64,000 nucleotides of DNA from Sulfobacillus sp. (GTDB lineage: Bacteria > Bacillota > Sulfobacillia > Sulfobacillales > Sulfobacillaceae). The stretch spans positions 22,176 to 86,175 of the forward strand of contig DAIDDL010000013.1 in the NCBI GenBank assembly GCA_027309085.1, in the 5' to 3' direction. Shown here piece after piece: positions 34,116 to 42,356 of this stretch; positions within the stretch are counted from its first letter, which is position 1; the number at the start of each line of letters is the position of its first letter. A program made the position numbers and the translations under genes. The notes under the pieces were generated by a model. That model saw nothing but the letters and a program-made list of their open reading frames with translations. It did not search any database and was not told where the DNA came from.

Positions 34116-35270
34116 TCAGAAAGCACGGTGAAGTCCCCGGGCTGGGTGGTCGACGGGCATGATTCCCGGAGGGTCCCACCCCTGCTCACTGTACAGGGCG
34201 CGGAGTTCCCTCTCAATGACCGCCCCATCGCCCCAAGCTCCCAAGGCGATGACGGACCCGCCAAACCCCGCCCCAGTCAACCGGGCGCCGACACCTAGCT
34301 CCTTCAACCGCGCCACCGTGGCATCGAGCACCGGAGTCGACACCCCGTAGTCATCCCGCAAGGACTGGTGGCTCTCCCAAAACAACTGCTTGACGCGGTC
34401 CCAGTGCTTCTGGGCAGCAGCCTCCACCGTTTCCAACACCCTGCCGTTTTCAGTCACCACATGCCGGCTGCGAGACCGCAGCACGGGGTCCGGGATCTTC
34501 TCCACTTCTTCTAAACTGGCCTGGCTCAAGCAGCAAACTTCGAGTCGCCGGCACGCTTCGGCCGTTTCATGCACCCGCTCCTGATACCCGCTCGACGCCA
34601 GGGTACGGGGGCTGTGGGTGTCGATAACCCACAGGCACTGACCATCATGAGCGTAATCGAATGCTACGGGGCGGGCATCCTCCTTACCAGCATCAATCCA
34701 TAACGCATAATCTTGCTGGGCTAAGACAATGGCCATCGGGTCCAGAATGCCGGAATCCACTCCCAGATAGTCGTTCTCGACCTGCATAGCCTGGTGAATG
34801 AGGTCGCTCGAGGATGCTGGGGCACCCTGCCAGTCTCTGGCGGCAGCCAGCAACCCTAAAGACAGCGCCGCGGAAGACGACAGCCCGCTGGCCACAGGAA
34901 TCTCCGTTGCCAGCCAGAGGTCAGCGCCCCGGGAGACGGCCAGGATTTCCCACACCGCTGCGATGAAGGCAGCCAGCCCCGCCAGCGGCCTCGGACCGCG
35001 AATCATGTCCTGGCGTCGTTGGGCAGTCAGACTCCAGTGTTCCTGACGGTAGTCCGTGGCCACATGCACCATAGAGTCCTCACGCCTGCGCGCGGCCACC
35101 CAGGTAGCATAGGGCAGGGCGATAGGGAGTGCATAGCCTCCCTGGTAGTCGGTGTGGTCCCCTATCAGGTTCACCCGCCCGGGCGCCACCCACACAGACT
35201 CAGGGGCTTCCCCGTACAGCTGAAAAAATTGCTCCGCCATCTGTTCAGCCGTCACCGGCGATTTATTCAC
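34116..35270 (-). CDS. galK: Galactokinase
   Basis: 384 residues from GTG 35270 (TTG 35273 possible) after AGGAGGGAGAAAAGCTT, overlapping the end of galT by eight bases. GHMP kinase motifs: APGRVNLIGDHTDYQGG, ATP loop PVASGLSSSAAL and C-terminal GARLTGAGFGGS. It phosphorylates galactose at C1 in the Leloir pathway. The stop codon TGA at 34118-34116 abuts the right end of the mobile element, yet the reading frame is intact. Confidence 0.95.
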   Translation of the reverse strand: MNKSPVTAEQMAEQFFQLYGEAPESVWVAPGRVNLIGDHTDYQGGYALPIALPYATWVAARRREDSMVHVATDYRQEHWSLTAQRRQDMIRGPRPLAGLAAFIAAVWEILAVSRGADLWLATEIPVASGLSSSAALSLGLLAAARDWQGAPASSSDLIHQAMQVENDYLGVDSGILDPMAIVLAQQDYALWIDAGKEDARPVAFDYAHDGQCLWVIDTHSPRTLASSGYQERVHETAEACRRLEVCCLSQASLEEVEKIPDPVLRSRSRHVVTENGRVLETVEAAAQKHWDRVKQLFWESHQSLRDDYGVSTPVLDATVARLKELGVGARLTGAGFGGSVIALGAWGDGAVIERELRALYSEQGWDPPGIMPVDHPARGLHRAF

Positions 35271-36159
35271 CAAGCTTTTCTCCCTCCTGTTCTTCCCAGT
35301 CAAGGGCAGGCTGCAGCCGCTCCCTCACCTGTTCAGGCACCATGTCCACCACGAATGCGCCCATGGCCAGTTCTGATCCGGCAAGATATTTAATTTTTCC
35401 GCCGCCCCGGTCGATGGGCATAAAATCCCACCGCAGATGATAGGGTGCCCGTGCCGCAGGTGTCTGGTACAGAGCCATTACCAGAGCCGTGCGCATCCCG
35501 AAGAACCGGTCATAGGCGCGCAGGAGTTGCTGCATCATACGCGCTCCTTCTCGCTGCTCCTCCTCACCCAATTCTCCGAGGCTCCCCACATGGCGCTCGG
35601 GAACAAGATGGACCTGATAGGGCATGCGCAGTGCCCACGGCACTTCGAGACGCCAATACTGGCCCCGTGACAGCACCAGAGTGTCAGGAACATCACGGCA
35701 CAGCGGGCAGGTGTGTGCGAAATATCGCAGTTCGGCCTGGAGGCGCGGCGGGATGTAGGGATAAGCATAGATTTGGCCGTGGGGATGGCCAATGGTGGCC
35801 CCCACCTTTTGCCCGCGGTTTTCGAATATGAACACCGCCCGCGTCCCCGGCTCCTCCTCCAAATCATGGACACGGTCCGCCCAGACTTTCCAGATCAAGC
35901 GGGCGCGGGCAGGAGGCAGATAGGCCAGGTCGTCATAGTGACGGGGAGAATACACCACCACTTCCGCGTTGCCGGGATGCCGGAAAGCGGGAAACTTATT
36001 TTCGAAGACCGCCACATCAAACGGCAGTTCACCGACTTCCGACGACGGGCCGGGGCAAAAGGGACAGATCGTTTCGAAATCCGTCACAGGACGGGACTGG
36101 CGGTCGCCATTGAGACTCACCCACTCGCCTGTCAAAGCGTCTTGGTGCAGTGTTGTCAT
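35263..36159 (-). CDS. galT: Galactose-1-phosphate uridylyltransferase
   Basis: 298 residues; ATG 36159 after CCCGGGAGGACTCATT. Metal-site cysteines C32/C35 (CPFC) and C151/C154 (CPLC), and the nucleophile loop HPHGQ at 125-129 with the uridylylated His127. Shorter than E. coli GalT (about 348 residues) but typical of the compact Gram-positive and archaeal form. It exchanges UMP between UDP-glucose and galactose-1-phosphate. It overlaps the galE-like gene by four bases (ATGA). Confidence 0.93.
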   Translation of the reverse strand: MTTLHQDALTGEWVSLNGDRQSRPVTDFETICPFCPGPSSEVGELPFDVAVFENKFPAFRHPGNAEVVVYSPRHYDDLAYLPPARARLIWKVWADRVHDLEEEPGTRAVFIFENRGQKVGATIGHPHGQIYAYPYIPPRLQAELRYFAHTCPLCRDVPDTLVLSRGQYWRLEVPWALRMPYQVHLVPERHVGSLGELGEEEQREGARMMQQLLRAYDRFFGMRTALVMALYQTPAARAPYHLRWDFMPIDRGGGKIKYLAGSELAMGAFVVDMVPEQVRERLQPALDWEEQEGEKLGE

Positions 36160-37091
36160 AATGAGTCCTCCCGGGTCTTCAGGTTCCCCCACAATGTGGC
36201 CGCCGCCTCGCTGTTTGGCCACCAGCCCAGCTTGTCCCCGGCGGGCCCCGTGTCGGCCTGCCAGTGCCTGCTCCCACTGCCAGCATGGGGTCCCCACACC
36301 GGCATCACACCCTCAGGCAATGCCGCAAGGCCGCCCGACCCGATATCGAACACAGTCGAAGAGGTCTTGAGGGACATGACATATTCCTCAGCACACACAA
36401 ATGCGTTGACAGCATCGTCTAGCGGCACGCTGTCCTGCTGCAGCACTGGCCGCGCCGCAGGCACAAGAGGGGCCCCCCAGAGATCAGATAGCCCGCCGTC
36501 TTGTGGCGCCAGCGTCTGGAATACCCTCAAGAGGGCCAGGGGCCACTGGCCGCGGCCGGCAAACAGCCTCAGCTGCTGTTCGAGCTGCCTCAGGTTTTCC
36601 CCATAAATGGACAAAGGGGCAAGACGAGCCGGCTCCCGATAATCCTCCACACTGTAGACCGATGCATGCGACGCCGCAACCATGGGAACCCCGCCCATTT
36701 CTTCCAGAGCATTCAGCATCGCCATCCCTTCGCCCACCGTCCGGGAAAAGACGGCCCGCAGATCTGCGGGGTCAACACGGTCCAAGGACGCCGTATGGAT
36801 AACTGAGCGGATGCGGTACTGGTGGGCTAACACCTCCCAGATTTCGCGCACCGCCACGCTGCCCTGAAATACCCTGTGCGCCCAGGGATCCTGGCGGCCA
36901 TACCGGTCAATGACCGCCACCACCATGCCTTTTTGCCCTAGAGCGCGGGCAATGCCGCGGGCCAAAGGATTGGAACCGGTTACCACCGTCACCAAGGGGA
37001 GGCGCACTGGCGCCGATGTTCCGTCCCCATAATAGAGAATACGCCGGCCATCACCCAAGAGGTGTTGCCGTTTCACCATTGTCTCAGCCAT
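36156..37091 (-). CDS. GalE-like NAD-dependent epimerase/dehydratase, divergent
   Basis: 311 residues; ATG 37091 after GGGAGGGACTATGC. Rossmann start VTVVTGSNPLARGIARALG, IHTASLDRVDPADL where IHFAA is usual, and a C-terminal LGWWPNSEAAATLWGNL. In the catalytic helix the family's Y-x-x-x-K reads YGENL, so the Lys that holds NAD and the sugar is missing. Its place in the operon argues for UDP-galactose 4-epimerase, but the missing Lys makes that activity doubtful; a changed or non-catalytic role is possible. Confidence 0.75.
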   Translation of the reverse strand: MAETMVKRQHLLGDGRRILYYGDGTSAPVRLPLVTVVTGSNPLARGIARALGQKGMVVAVIDRYGRQDPWAHRVFQGSVAVREIWEVLAHQYRIRSVIHTASLDRVDPADLRAVFSRTVGEGMAMLNALEEMGGVPMVAASHASVYSVEDYREPARLAPLSIYGENLRQLEQQLRLFAGRGQWPLALLRVFQTLAPQDGGLSDLWGAPLVPAARPVLQQDSVPLDDAVNAFVCAEEYVMSLKTSSTVFDIGSGGLAALPEGVMPVWGPHAGSGSRHWQADTGPAGDKLGWWPNSEAAATLWGNLKTREDSL

Positions 37092-37884
37092 GCATAGTCC
37101 CTCCCACCGGGTCCCCGCCAAACGGGGCCGCCATGACCTTTACCCCGCGCCGCCGCAAGGTATCCATGTGGCCGTTGCTCAGGGCGTGCTCACCGGTCAC
37201 TACCGTGTCGATGCGCTCTACCGGCGCTATGTGTGCTAGGGCCCGGATCCCCCACTTGGTGTGGTCCATCACCACAACCACACGCCTGGTGTGCTCAATA
37301 AATGCCTGATCGATGGAGGCTTCCTGAATGTTTGGAGTGCTGATTCCCTGATCCGGATCCAGCCCGTGCACGCCTAAAAAGAGCAAGTCAGTGTATAGAT
37401 GCCGAATCGTATATTCGGCGAAAGGTCCCACCAAAGCATCCGAAGGCGTGCGGAAATTTCCGCCGCTTAAAATAATCTGGCTCCATCCCTGCTGCTGCAG
37501 TTCCATAGCAATATTTGTTGAGTTGGTCACAAACGTCAGTCGCTGGAATTCTCCCAGCTGGCGGGCCACGGCCCAGGTTGTCGTGCCCGCCGAAAATGCC
37601 ACCGTCATATCCGGTTCGATGAGTGTGCGCGCTAAGCGGGCAATCGCCTGCTTCTCGGGCAGGTAAAGCCGGCTCTTCACCTCAAAAGTCAGTTCTTCCG
37701 CACTCATGTGTACCGCGGCGCCTTCGCCGACACGCGCTAGGAGCCGTTCATCGCGGAGCGCACGCAAATCGCGGCGCACCGTCATTTCCGACACCGAAAG
37801 AAACCGGGCTAGGTCAGGCACAGAGACCGTGCCGTGCTGCGCCAGCCACGTCAGCATTTTTTCCTGCCGGTCTCGCGGCCTCAT
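37084..37884 (-). CDS. DeoR-family transcriptional regulator
   Basis: 266 residues; ATG 37884 after AGGAGCGTGATCCCC (GTG 37893 overlaps that site). N-terminal helix-turn-helix VSVPDLARFLSVSEMTVRRDLRALRDE (core SVSEMTVRRDL) and a DeoR C-terminal sensor domain with FSAGTTTWAVARQL and KWGIRALAHI. It overlaps the galE-like gene by eight bases and heads the galactose operon, so it is probably its repressor, sensing a phosphorylated sugar. Four CAGAT-beginning blocks in the divergent region 37922-37995 are candidate operator parts. Confidence 0.9.
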   Translation of the reverse strand: MRPRDRQEKMLTWLAQHGTVSVPDLARFLSVSEMTVRRDLRALRDERLLARVGEGAAVHMSAEELTFEVKSRLYLPEKQAIARLARTLIEPDMTVAFSAGTTTWAVARQLGEFQRLTFVTNSTNIAMELQQQGWSQIILSGGNFRTPSDALVGPFAEYTIRHLYTDLLFLGVHGLDPDQGISTPNIQEASIDQAFIEHTRRVVVVMDHTKWGIRALAHIAPVERIDTVVTGEHALSNGHMDTLRRRGVKVMAAPFGGDPVGGTMHG

Positions 37885-38052
37885 GGGGATCACGCTCCTG
37901 CTGCCATTCTATACGACGGTCACAGATTTTAACAGCTCTCAGATATATTTTGTTACGCAGCAGATGGCGGCTCTTTAGAATAGGCGGGGCAGATTTGCTA
38001 TGATAGGAGCACAATTTCGGCGCGCGTTTCCGTGCGTCATGGAGGACAATTA

Positions 38053-40083
38053 ATGAACATTTGGCTGTTAACCACCGAATTCCCCCCTTATTTTGGCGGG
38101 GGCATTGCCACTTATGCCCACACCACCGTCCAAATTCTGGCTCAAAAGGGACACACCGTCACCGTCTTCGTAAATGACGACGGTGTGGACAGCATGGTGA
38201 CGACAATGCAGGGGACGGTGCGCATCGTGCGTTTCCCCAACACGGCCGGGCCCCGTCTGGCAGCCTTGGGCCCGATGTCGCGCCTCAGTTACAACTTCGC
38301 TTTGTGGACCGCCCATTTTGTTCAGCTCGAAGGGCCTCCTGATATCATTGAGAGCCAAGAATATATGGGAATCGCAGCGCACCTGCTCCAGCGCAAGCGC
38401 ACTCTCGATCCGGTCTTTGCCAACATCCCGGTGGTGGTGACGGCCCATAATCCCAAATTTATTTTGGATCCCATCGACCGCGCTCCCACCTACCAGTTTC
38501 CGGACTACTGGACAGGGGAAATGGAACGATTCTGCCTCTCTGCCGCCGACGGCGTCATCTCTCCCAGCCACTACCTGCAGGCGGCGCTGATGAAGGACCT
38601 GCCCCACCTCCATCCCGAAGTCATCCCCAACCCCTACATTCTTCCTGCCAAAGAATCCCGGGCACAGGAAAGAAAACTACTGTACGTGGGACGTCTGCAA
38701 TATTTTAAAGGCATTCTGACTCTGCTGGAGAGCTTGGCGCCCCTGTGGGATCAAGGATTCTCCTGGCCGCTTGAGATTGTCGCGGGCGACAGCTACTTCT
38801 TCCCCAAGGGCGAGATGATGAAATCCTATATCCTCAGGCGCTACGCCCGCTATTTCAAAAAGCATCTCATCCGCATCCACCCAGCTGTCGCGCCGTCGGC
38901 CCTCCACCAAATCTACTCCGAAGCTTATGCCCTGGTTCTTCCCTCAGTTTTTGACAACCTTCCATATATTGTGCTCGAAGCGATGGCCCAAGAATGTCTC
39001 GTCGTCGCCACACGCCGGGGCGGCCAACAAGAAGTGATCGAAGACTCGGTCAGCGGCATTCTCACGGAACCGGACGGCATGTCCCACGCCCTGCAGCAAG
39101 CCGTCAGCCTCCGTGCGGAAGATAGAGCGGAAATGGGGGCCAACGCCCGCGCGCGAGTTGCCTGGTACACGGATCCCAACAGGATTTACGAACAGAAAAT
39201 TGCCTACTTTAAACAGGTGGCCAATCAGAAAGCGGTCCGGATGTTCCCCTTTCTGCGGCGTGATTTGCCGGAACGCACGGCGGTCTCCGGGGCCGACAGT
39301 TCTTTGAGCGTCGTGATCCCTTACTACAACTTGGGCCCGTACCTGCTCGATACCTTGAAGAGCTTGGACCGGGTGCACCAGTCCACACCCTTGGCCATTA
39401 TTGTCGTCGACGACGGGTCGACGGACGGGGTGAGCATCGCAGCGCTGCGCAAAGCCCAGCAGCGTTACCCGTACATTGTGATTCACCGCACGGCCAATCA
39501 CGGGCTGGCGCAAGCCAGAAATTTCGGCGCACAGCAGGCCGCCACGCCCTATATCGCTTTTCTGGATGCCGACGATATGGTCGACCCGCGCTACTATCCC
39601 CGCGCGCTCAGCATTTTGCAGCATTACCCCAACGTCAGCTTTGTCGGCTGCTGGGCGCAATATTTCGGAGCGGACCAGCAGATCTGGCCCACGTGGAATC
39701 CCGAACCGCCTTATGCGCTATATCACAACCCACTCAATACCAGCGCCCTGATATACCGGCGTGAGGACTTCCTCACCTGTGGCCAGAATGATCCAGACAT
39801 GGAATACGGGATGGAAGACTATGAAAGCATGATCCGGATGATTGGCCATGGGTGTCGCGGCGTGTCGATTCCTGAGCCCTACTTTTTTTACCGCGTCCGC
39901 GCTGGGTCTATGTCCCGGGGCTTCAACCCAGACAATCAGATGTTCCTATACCGACTCATTGTCCAGAAGAACCCGGACATCTTTGCCCGGTACGCGACCG
40001 ATCTGCTGTATCTATTTAATGCCAACGGGCCGCAATATCTCGTGGACAACCCCGGACAGCGGAGCCCCACGGCAACGCGCTGA
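38053..40083 (+). CDS. Two-domain glycosyltransferase, GT4 fused to GT2
   Basis: 676 residues; ATG 38053 after CATGGAGGACAATTA. Residues 1-390 form a GT4 (GT-B) enzyme: TTEFPPYFGGGIATYAH, LLYVGRLQYFKG, and the late PSVFDNLPYIVLEAMAQ with the E-x-x-x-x-x-x-E type donor site. From about residue 418 a GT2 (GT-A) domain starts with SVVIPYYNLGPYL, then VVDDGSTDG and the metal motif FLDADDMVD. No membrane segments. Such fusions make two consecutive linkages in a surface polysaccharide or glycolipid. An extended -10 (TGCTATGAT, ending at 38004) lies upstream. Confidence 0.88.
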   Translation: MNIWLLTTEFPPYFGGGIATYAHTTVQILAQKGHTVTVFVNDDGVDSMVTTMQGTVRIVRFPNTAGPRLAALGPMSRLSYNFALWTAHFVQLEGPPDIIESQEYMGIAAHLLQRKRTLDPVFANIPVVVTAHNPKFILDPIDRAPTYQFPDYWTGEMERFCLSAADGVISPSHYLQAALMKDLPHLHPEVIPNPYILPAKESRAQERKLLYVGRLQYFKGILTLLESLAPLWDQGFSWPLEIVAGDSYFFPKGEMMKSYILRRYARYFKKHLIRIHPAVAPSALHQIYSEAYALVLPSVFDNLPYIVLEAMAQECLVVATRRGGQQEVIEDSVSGILTEPDGMSHALQQAVSLRAEDRAEMGANARARVAWYTDPNRIYEQKIAYFKQVANQKAVRMFPFLRRDLPERTAVSGADSSLSVVIPYYNLGPYLLDTLKSLDRVHQSTPLAIIVVDDGSTDGVSIAALRKAQQRYPYIVIHRTANHGLAQARNFGAQQAATPYIAFLDADDMVDPRYYPRALSILQHYPNVSFVGCWAQYFGADQQIWPTWNPEPPYALYHNPLNTSALIYRREDFLTCGQNDPDMEYGMEDYESMIRMIGHGCRGVSIPEPYFFYRVRAGSMSRGFNPDNQMFLYRLIVQKNPDIFARYATDLLYLFNANGPQYLVDNPGQRSPTATR

Positions 40084-40139
40084 ACAGCCTAACGTCCTGG
40101 AGCATTCGCGCGCCAGACTGCTTGGGCGAGCGAGTCGGA

Positions 40140-40188
40140 CCGCGTGCCGGGCATAGCTTTGGGTGCCGCCGCCATGCCCGGCACGCGG
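40140..40188 (+). terminator. Long hairpin after the glycosyltransferase
   Basis: CCGCGTGCCGGGCA (40140-40153) pairs perfectly with TGCCCGGCACGCGG (40175-40188) across a 21-base loop. It lacks a clear T-run, so termination is inferred from its place 57 bp after the stop. Confidence 0.5.
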
Positions 40189-40239
40189 TAGCCGTTTGGG
40201 TGGGCCATTGTCTATGTGGCGGGATCGTCAGAAAAGCCA

Positions 40240-40291
40240 GCGCCTGATATCCCCATAGCTAAAGCTAGGGGTTTTACGGCGCGTTTGATAA
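40240..40291 (-). repeat. Left-end structured module, copy D (solo)
   Basis: On the minus strand: TTAT (40291-40288), then CAAACGCGCCGTAAAACC; outer stem GCGCC (40282-40278) with GGCGC (40244-40240); inner stem GGGG/CCCC plus TAGC/GCTA with a bulged base; then ATATCA. Nineteen bases from TTAT onward are identical to copy B at 61654. No right end or transposase is seen downstream (lower coordinates), so it is a solo end. Confidence 0.7.
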
Positions 40292-40989
40292 GGACGGATA
40301 AAGAAGAAGGCTTAAGAGACCTTGCAGTGCGGAAAACCCTTGTCAAACTCCAGCAACACGCATTAGGAGCGCGAAATCTACTTGGCATCTCTCAAAAACC
40401 GTGCGGCGGGCAAATCCTGGAGCACTGCCTCAGCTTGCCTGGCTGCGCTTTGTCGGCAATAGCCGTCACAACACCCATGAGGGCCTCCGCATGTTCTCAT
40501 CTCACGGGCCCCAACATTTTGATGCGTCATGCATGCGATTAACGATCAACCTACCTAAGTCACTGCGCTCTCACGCTATTTCCACCGAGGCCACGTTAAC
40601 GCCCTCCACCACCACGAGACGCCGATACCACCGCCATAGCAATTTCTGCTTGACGATAAGCCGGGCGCTAAAGAAGTTGACTGACGCCAAAGCCAGCAAG
40701 CGGCGCTCCAACACTTGGACAATTTTGTAAAGATTTCCCCGATAAGACGTAAGCATTCTCCTTCTTTGCGCGAAAAGCGATAAATCCCACACAGGATATT
40801 CATAACCTCATCCCATTATGCCACAATTCGACGGAACGGAAATGGTTAAAAATGGTGACATTATGGTCAGAGGCCTCTGACCGGAAGCCGGGGGCATCCC
40901 AGGCTCAACGGCGCCAATGGCCCCGAATGGCGTAATGCACCACCAGGGCAGGAAATTGGCGCCACTGCAAGTTTTGTGAGAACCCTGTA
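40292..40989. other. Gap without a recognisable gene
   Basis: No convincing coding region. A 61-residue open frame on the minus strand (about 40571-40756) has AAGAAGGAGA touching its ATG and a hydrophobic, basic composition; a short VVVEGVNV stretch recalls TnpB-like proteins but nothing else supports that. The region may be decayed mobile DNA. Confidence 0.3.
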
Positions 40990-41541
40990 TCAGGACTCCA
41001 TGCGGGACCACTGCTCGGCCAGCAGCGAGTAGACAGCATGGTCGACAAATCGGCCATTGAGCCATTCGGCCTGCCGCTTGATGCCTTCTTGGCCAAATCC
41101 CAGGCGCTGCGGGATCGCAGCGCTCTTGTGATTGCCGGTTGCGACTTGAATTTCCACGCGATTCAAGTCATATTCCCGCAAAGCAATAGACACCATGGCT
41201 CGGCAGCTCTGCGTCATAATGCCACGGCCTTGCAGCGCGGGGGCCAGCCAGTACCCGATACTGGTCGAACGGTTCGCCCAGTCGATGGAGTGGAAGCCAA
41301 TAGCCCCCGCCAGCACACCCTGCCAGAGGATCACCGCTTGAAACCCATTGCCGGCGGCATACTGCTGAAGCGCTGCTTGGATATACTCCCTGGTGTTGTC
41401 CACACTCACGGTGGCATCCACAAAAGGCAGCCATTCCCGCAGGTATGGACGGGATGCATCAATCAGGCCGTAGAGGGGCTGAGCATCAAACATGTCCAGA
41501 TATTTCAAGCTGATCTCTTCGCTGACCTGATGAATGAACAT
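40990..41541 (-). CDS. GNAT acetyltransferase, RimJ/RimL type
   Basis: 183 residues, ATG after CGGGAGGTAGAGGG. GNAT fold of the protein N-terminal acetyltransferase branch: YLREWLPFVD at the start, GAIGFHSIDWANRSTSIGYWL strands (GYWLAPALQGRGIMT contains the acetyl-CoA Q-x-x-G-x-G/A loop as QGRGIM), then NRVEIQVATGNHKSAAIPQRLGF, where N-x-x-S is the usual substrate-side motif. Likely acetylates a protein N-terminus or small amine. It starts four bases after the end of the PaaG-like gene, so it is the tail of that operon. Confidence 0.9.
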   Translation of the reverse strand: MFIHQVSEEISLKYLDMFDAQPLYGLIDASRPYLREWLPFVDATVSVDNTREYIQAALQQYAAGNGFQAVILWQGVLAGAIGFHSIDWANRSTSIGYWLAPALQGRGIMTQSCRAMVSIALREYDLNRVEIQVATGNHKSAAIPQRLGFGQEGIKRQAEWLNGRFVDHAVYSLLAEQWSRMES

Positions 41542-41545
41542 CCCT

Positions 41546-42337
41546 CTACCTCCCGATGAACTGCGGCGGCTGCTTTTTCAAAAAGGCTGCAATGCCGATA
41601 TGATGGTCCTCGGTCGCCGCGGCAGCACGCTGCAAATGCTGTTCGAAAAGCAGCTGGTCGGGAAGTGAGGCGTCGATGCCGCGGTGAAGAGCCCGCTTGA
41701 TCATCGCGACGGCCACGGGCGGCATGGACGCGAGATGTTCAGCCACCTTCTGAGTTTCCGCCTCCAGAGTCTCGGCGTCGGTCATTCTGGTCAGCAGTCC
41801 CAGGCGCAAAGCCTCAGGAGCATCCACCACATCGCCGAGCAGAGCCATTTCCATCGCCTTGGCCATCCCCACCAGACGCGGAAGAAAATAGGTCGACCCT
41901 GAATCCGGCACCAGCCCGATTTTCACAAACGCCTGCGAAAATTTCGCCTCAACGGACCCGACGCGAAGGTCACAGGCGAGGGCCAAGGACATTCCAGCCC
42001 CCGCACAAGCTCCCTGGATGCGACAGACCGTAGGTTTGTTCAGTTGGTAGAGCCTGGTAATCAGGGGATTATAATAGCGGGCGACATGTTCGCCAATATC
42101 GACGGTGTCACCGCGCCCGGCCACTTCTTTCAAATTTTGGCCAGAACAAAACCCCCGTCCGCTTCCGGAGAGTATCACCGCTCGGATTTGGGGGCGGCGC
42201 TCGGCGTCTCCTAGAGCAGCAAACAACTCCGTCAGCATGTCATTCGTCAACGCATTGACCGTTTCCGGGCGGTTGAGCATGATCTCTAGTGTCGCGCCGT
42301 GTTCCTTCACAATCAAATTGGCATATTCGCGTCCCAC
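41546..42337 (-). CDS. Enoyl-CoA hydratase/isomerase, PaaG-like
   Basis: 263 residues; GTG 42337 follows TGAAGGAGGTCCAACT. Crotonase fold: MLNRPETVNALTNDML, SGSGRGFCSGQNLKEV oxyanion strand, IQGACAGAGMSLALACDLRV, and DSGSTYFLPRLVGMAKAMEMALLGD (DSGSTYFLPRLVG), where the Asp in place of the second Glu is typical of PaaG-type epoxyphenylacetyl-CoA isomerases and delta-isomerases. No paa ring-oxidation genes are nearby, so the role may be isomerisation of unsaturated acyl-CoAs. Follows the other hydratase by 19 bp. Confidence 0.88.
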   Translation of the reverse strand: MGREYANLIVKEHGATLEIMLNRPETVNALTNDMLTELFAALGDAERRPQIRAVILSGSGRGFCSGQNLKEVAGRGDTVDIGEHVARYYNPLITRLYQLNKPTVCRIQGACAGAGMSLALACDLRVGSVEAKFSQAFVKIGLVPDSGSTYFLPRLVGMAKAMEMALLGDVVDAPEALRLGLLTRMTDAETLEAETQKVAEHLASMPPVAVAMIKRALHRGIDASLPDQLLFEQHLQRAAAATEDHHIGIAAFLKKQPPQFIGR

Positions 42338-42356
42338 AGTTGGACCTCCTTCAGCA

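Noticed and set aside
40216..40542. 108-codon plus-strand ORF across left-end copy D
   Set aside because: It translates the hairpin module itself, has no ribosome binding site and shows no family pattern.
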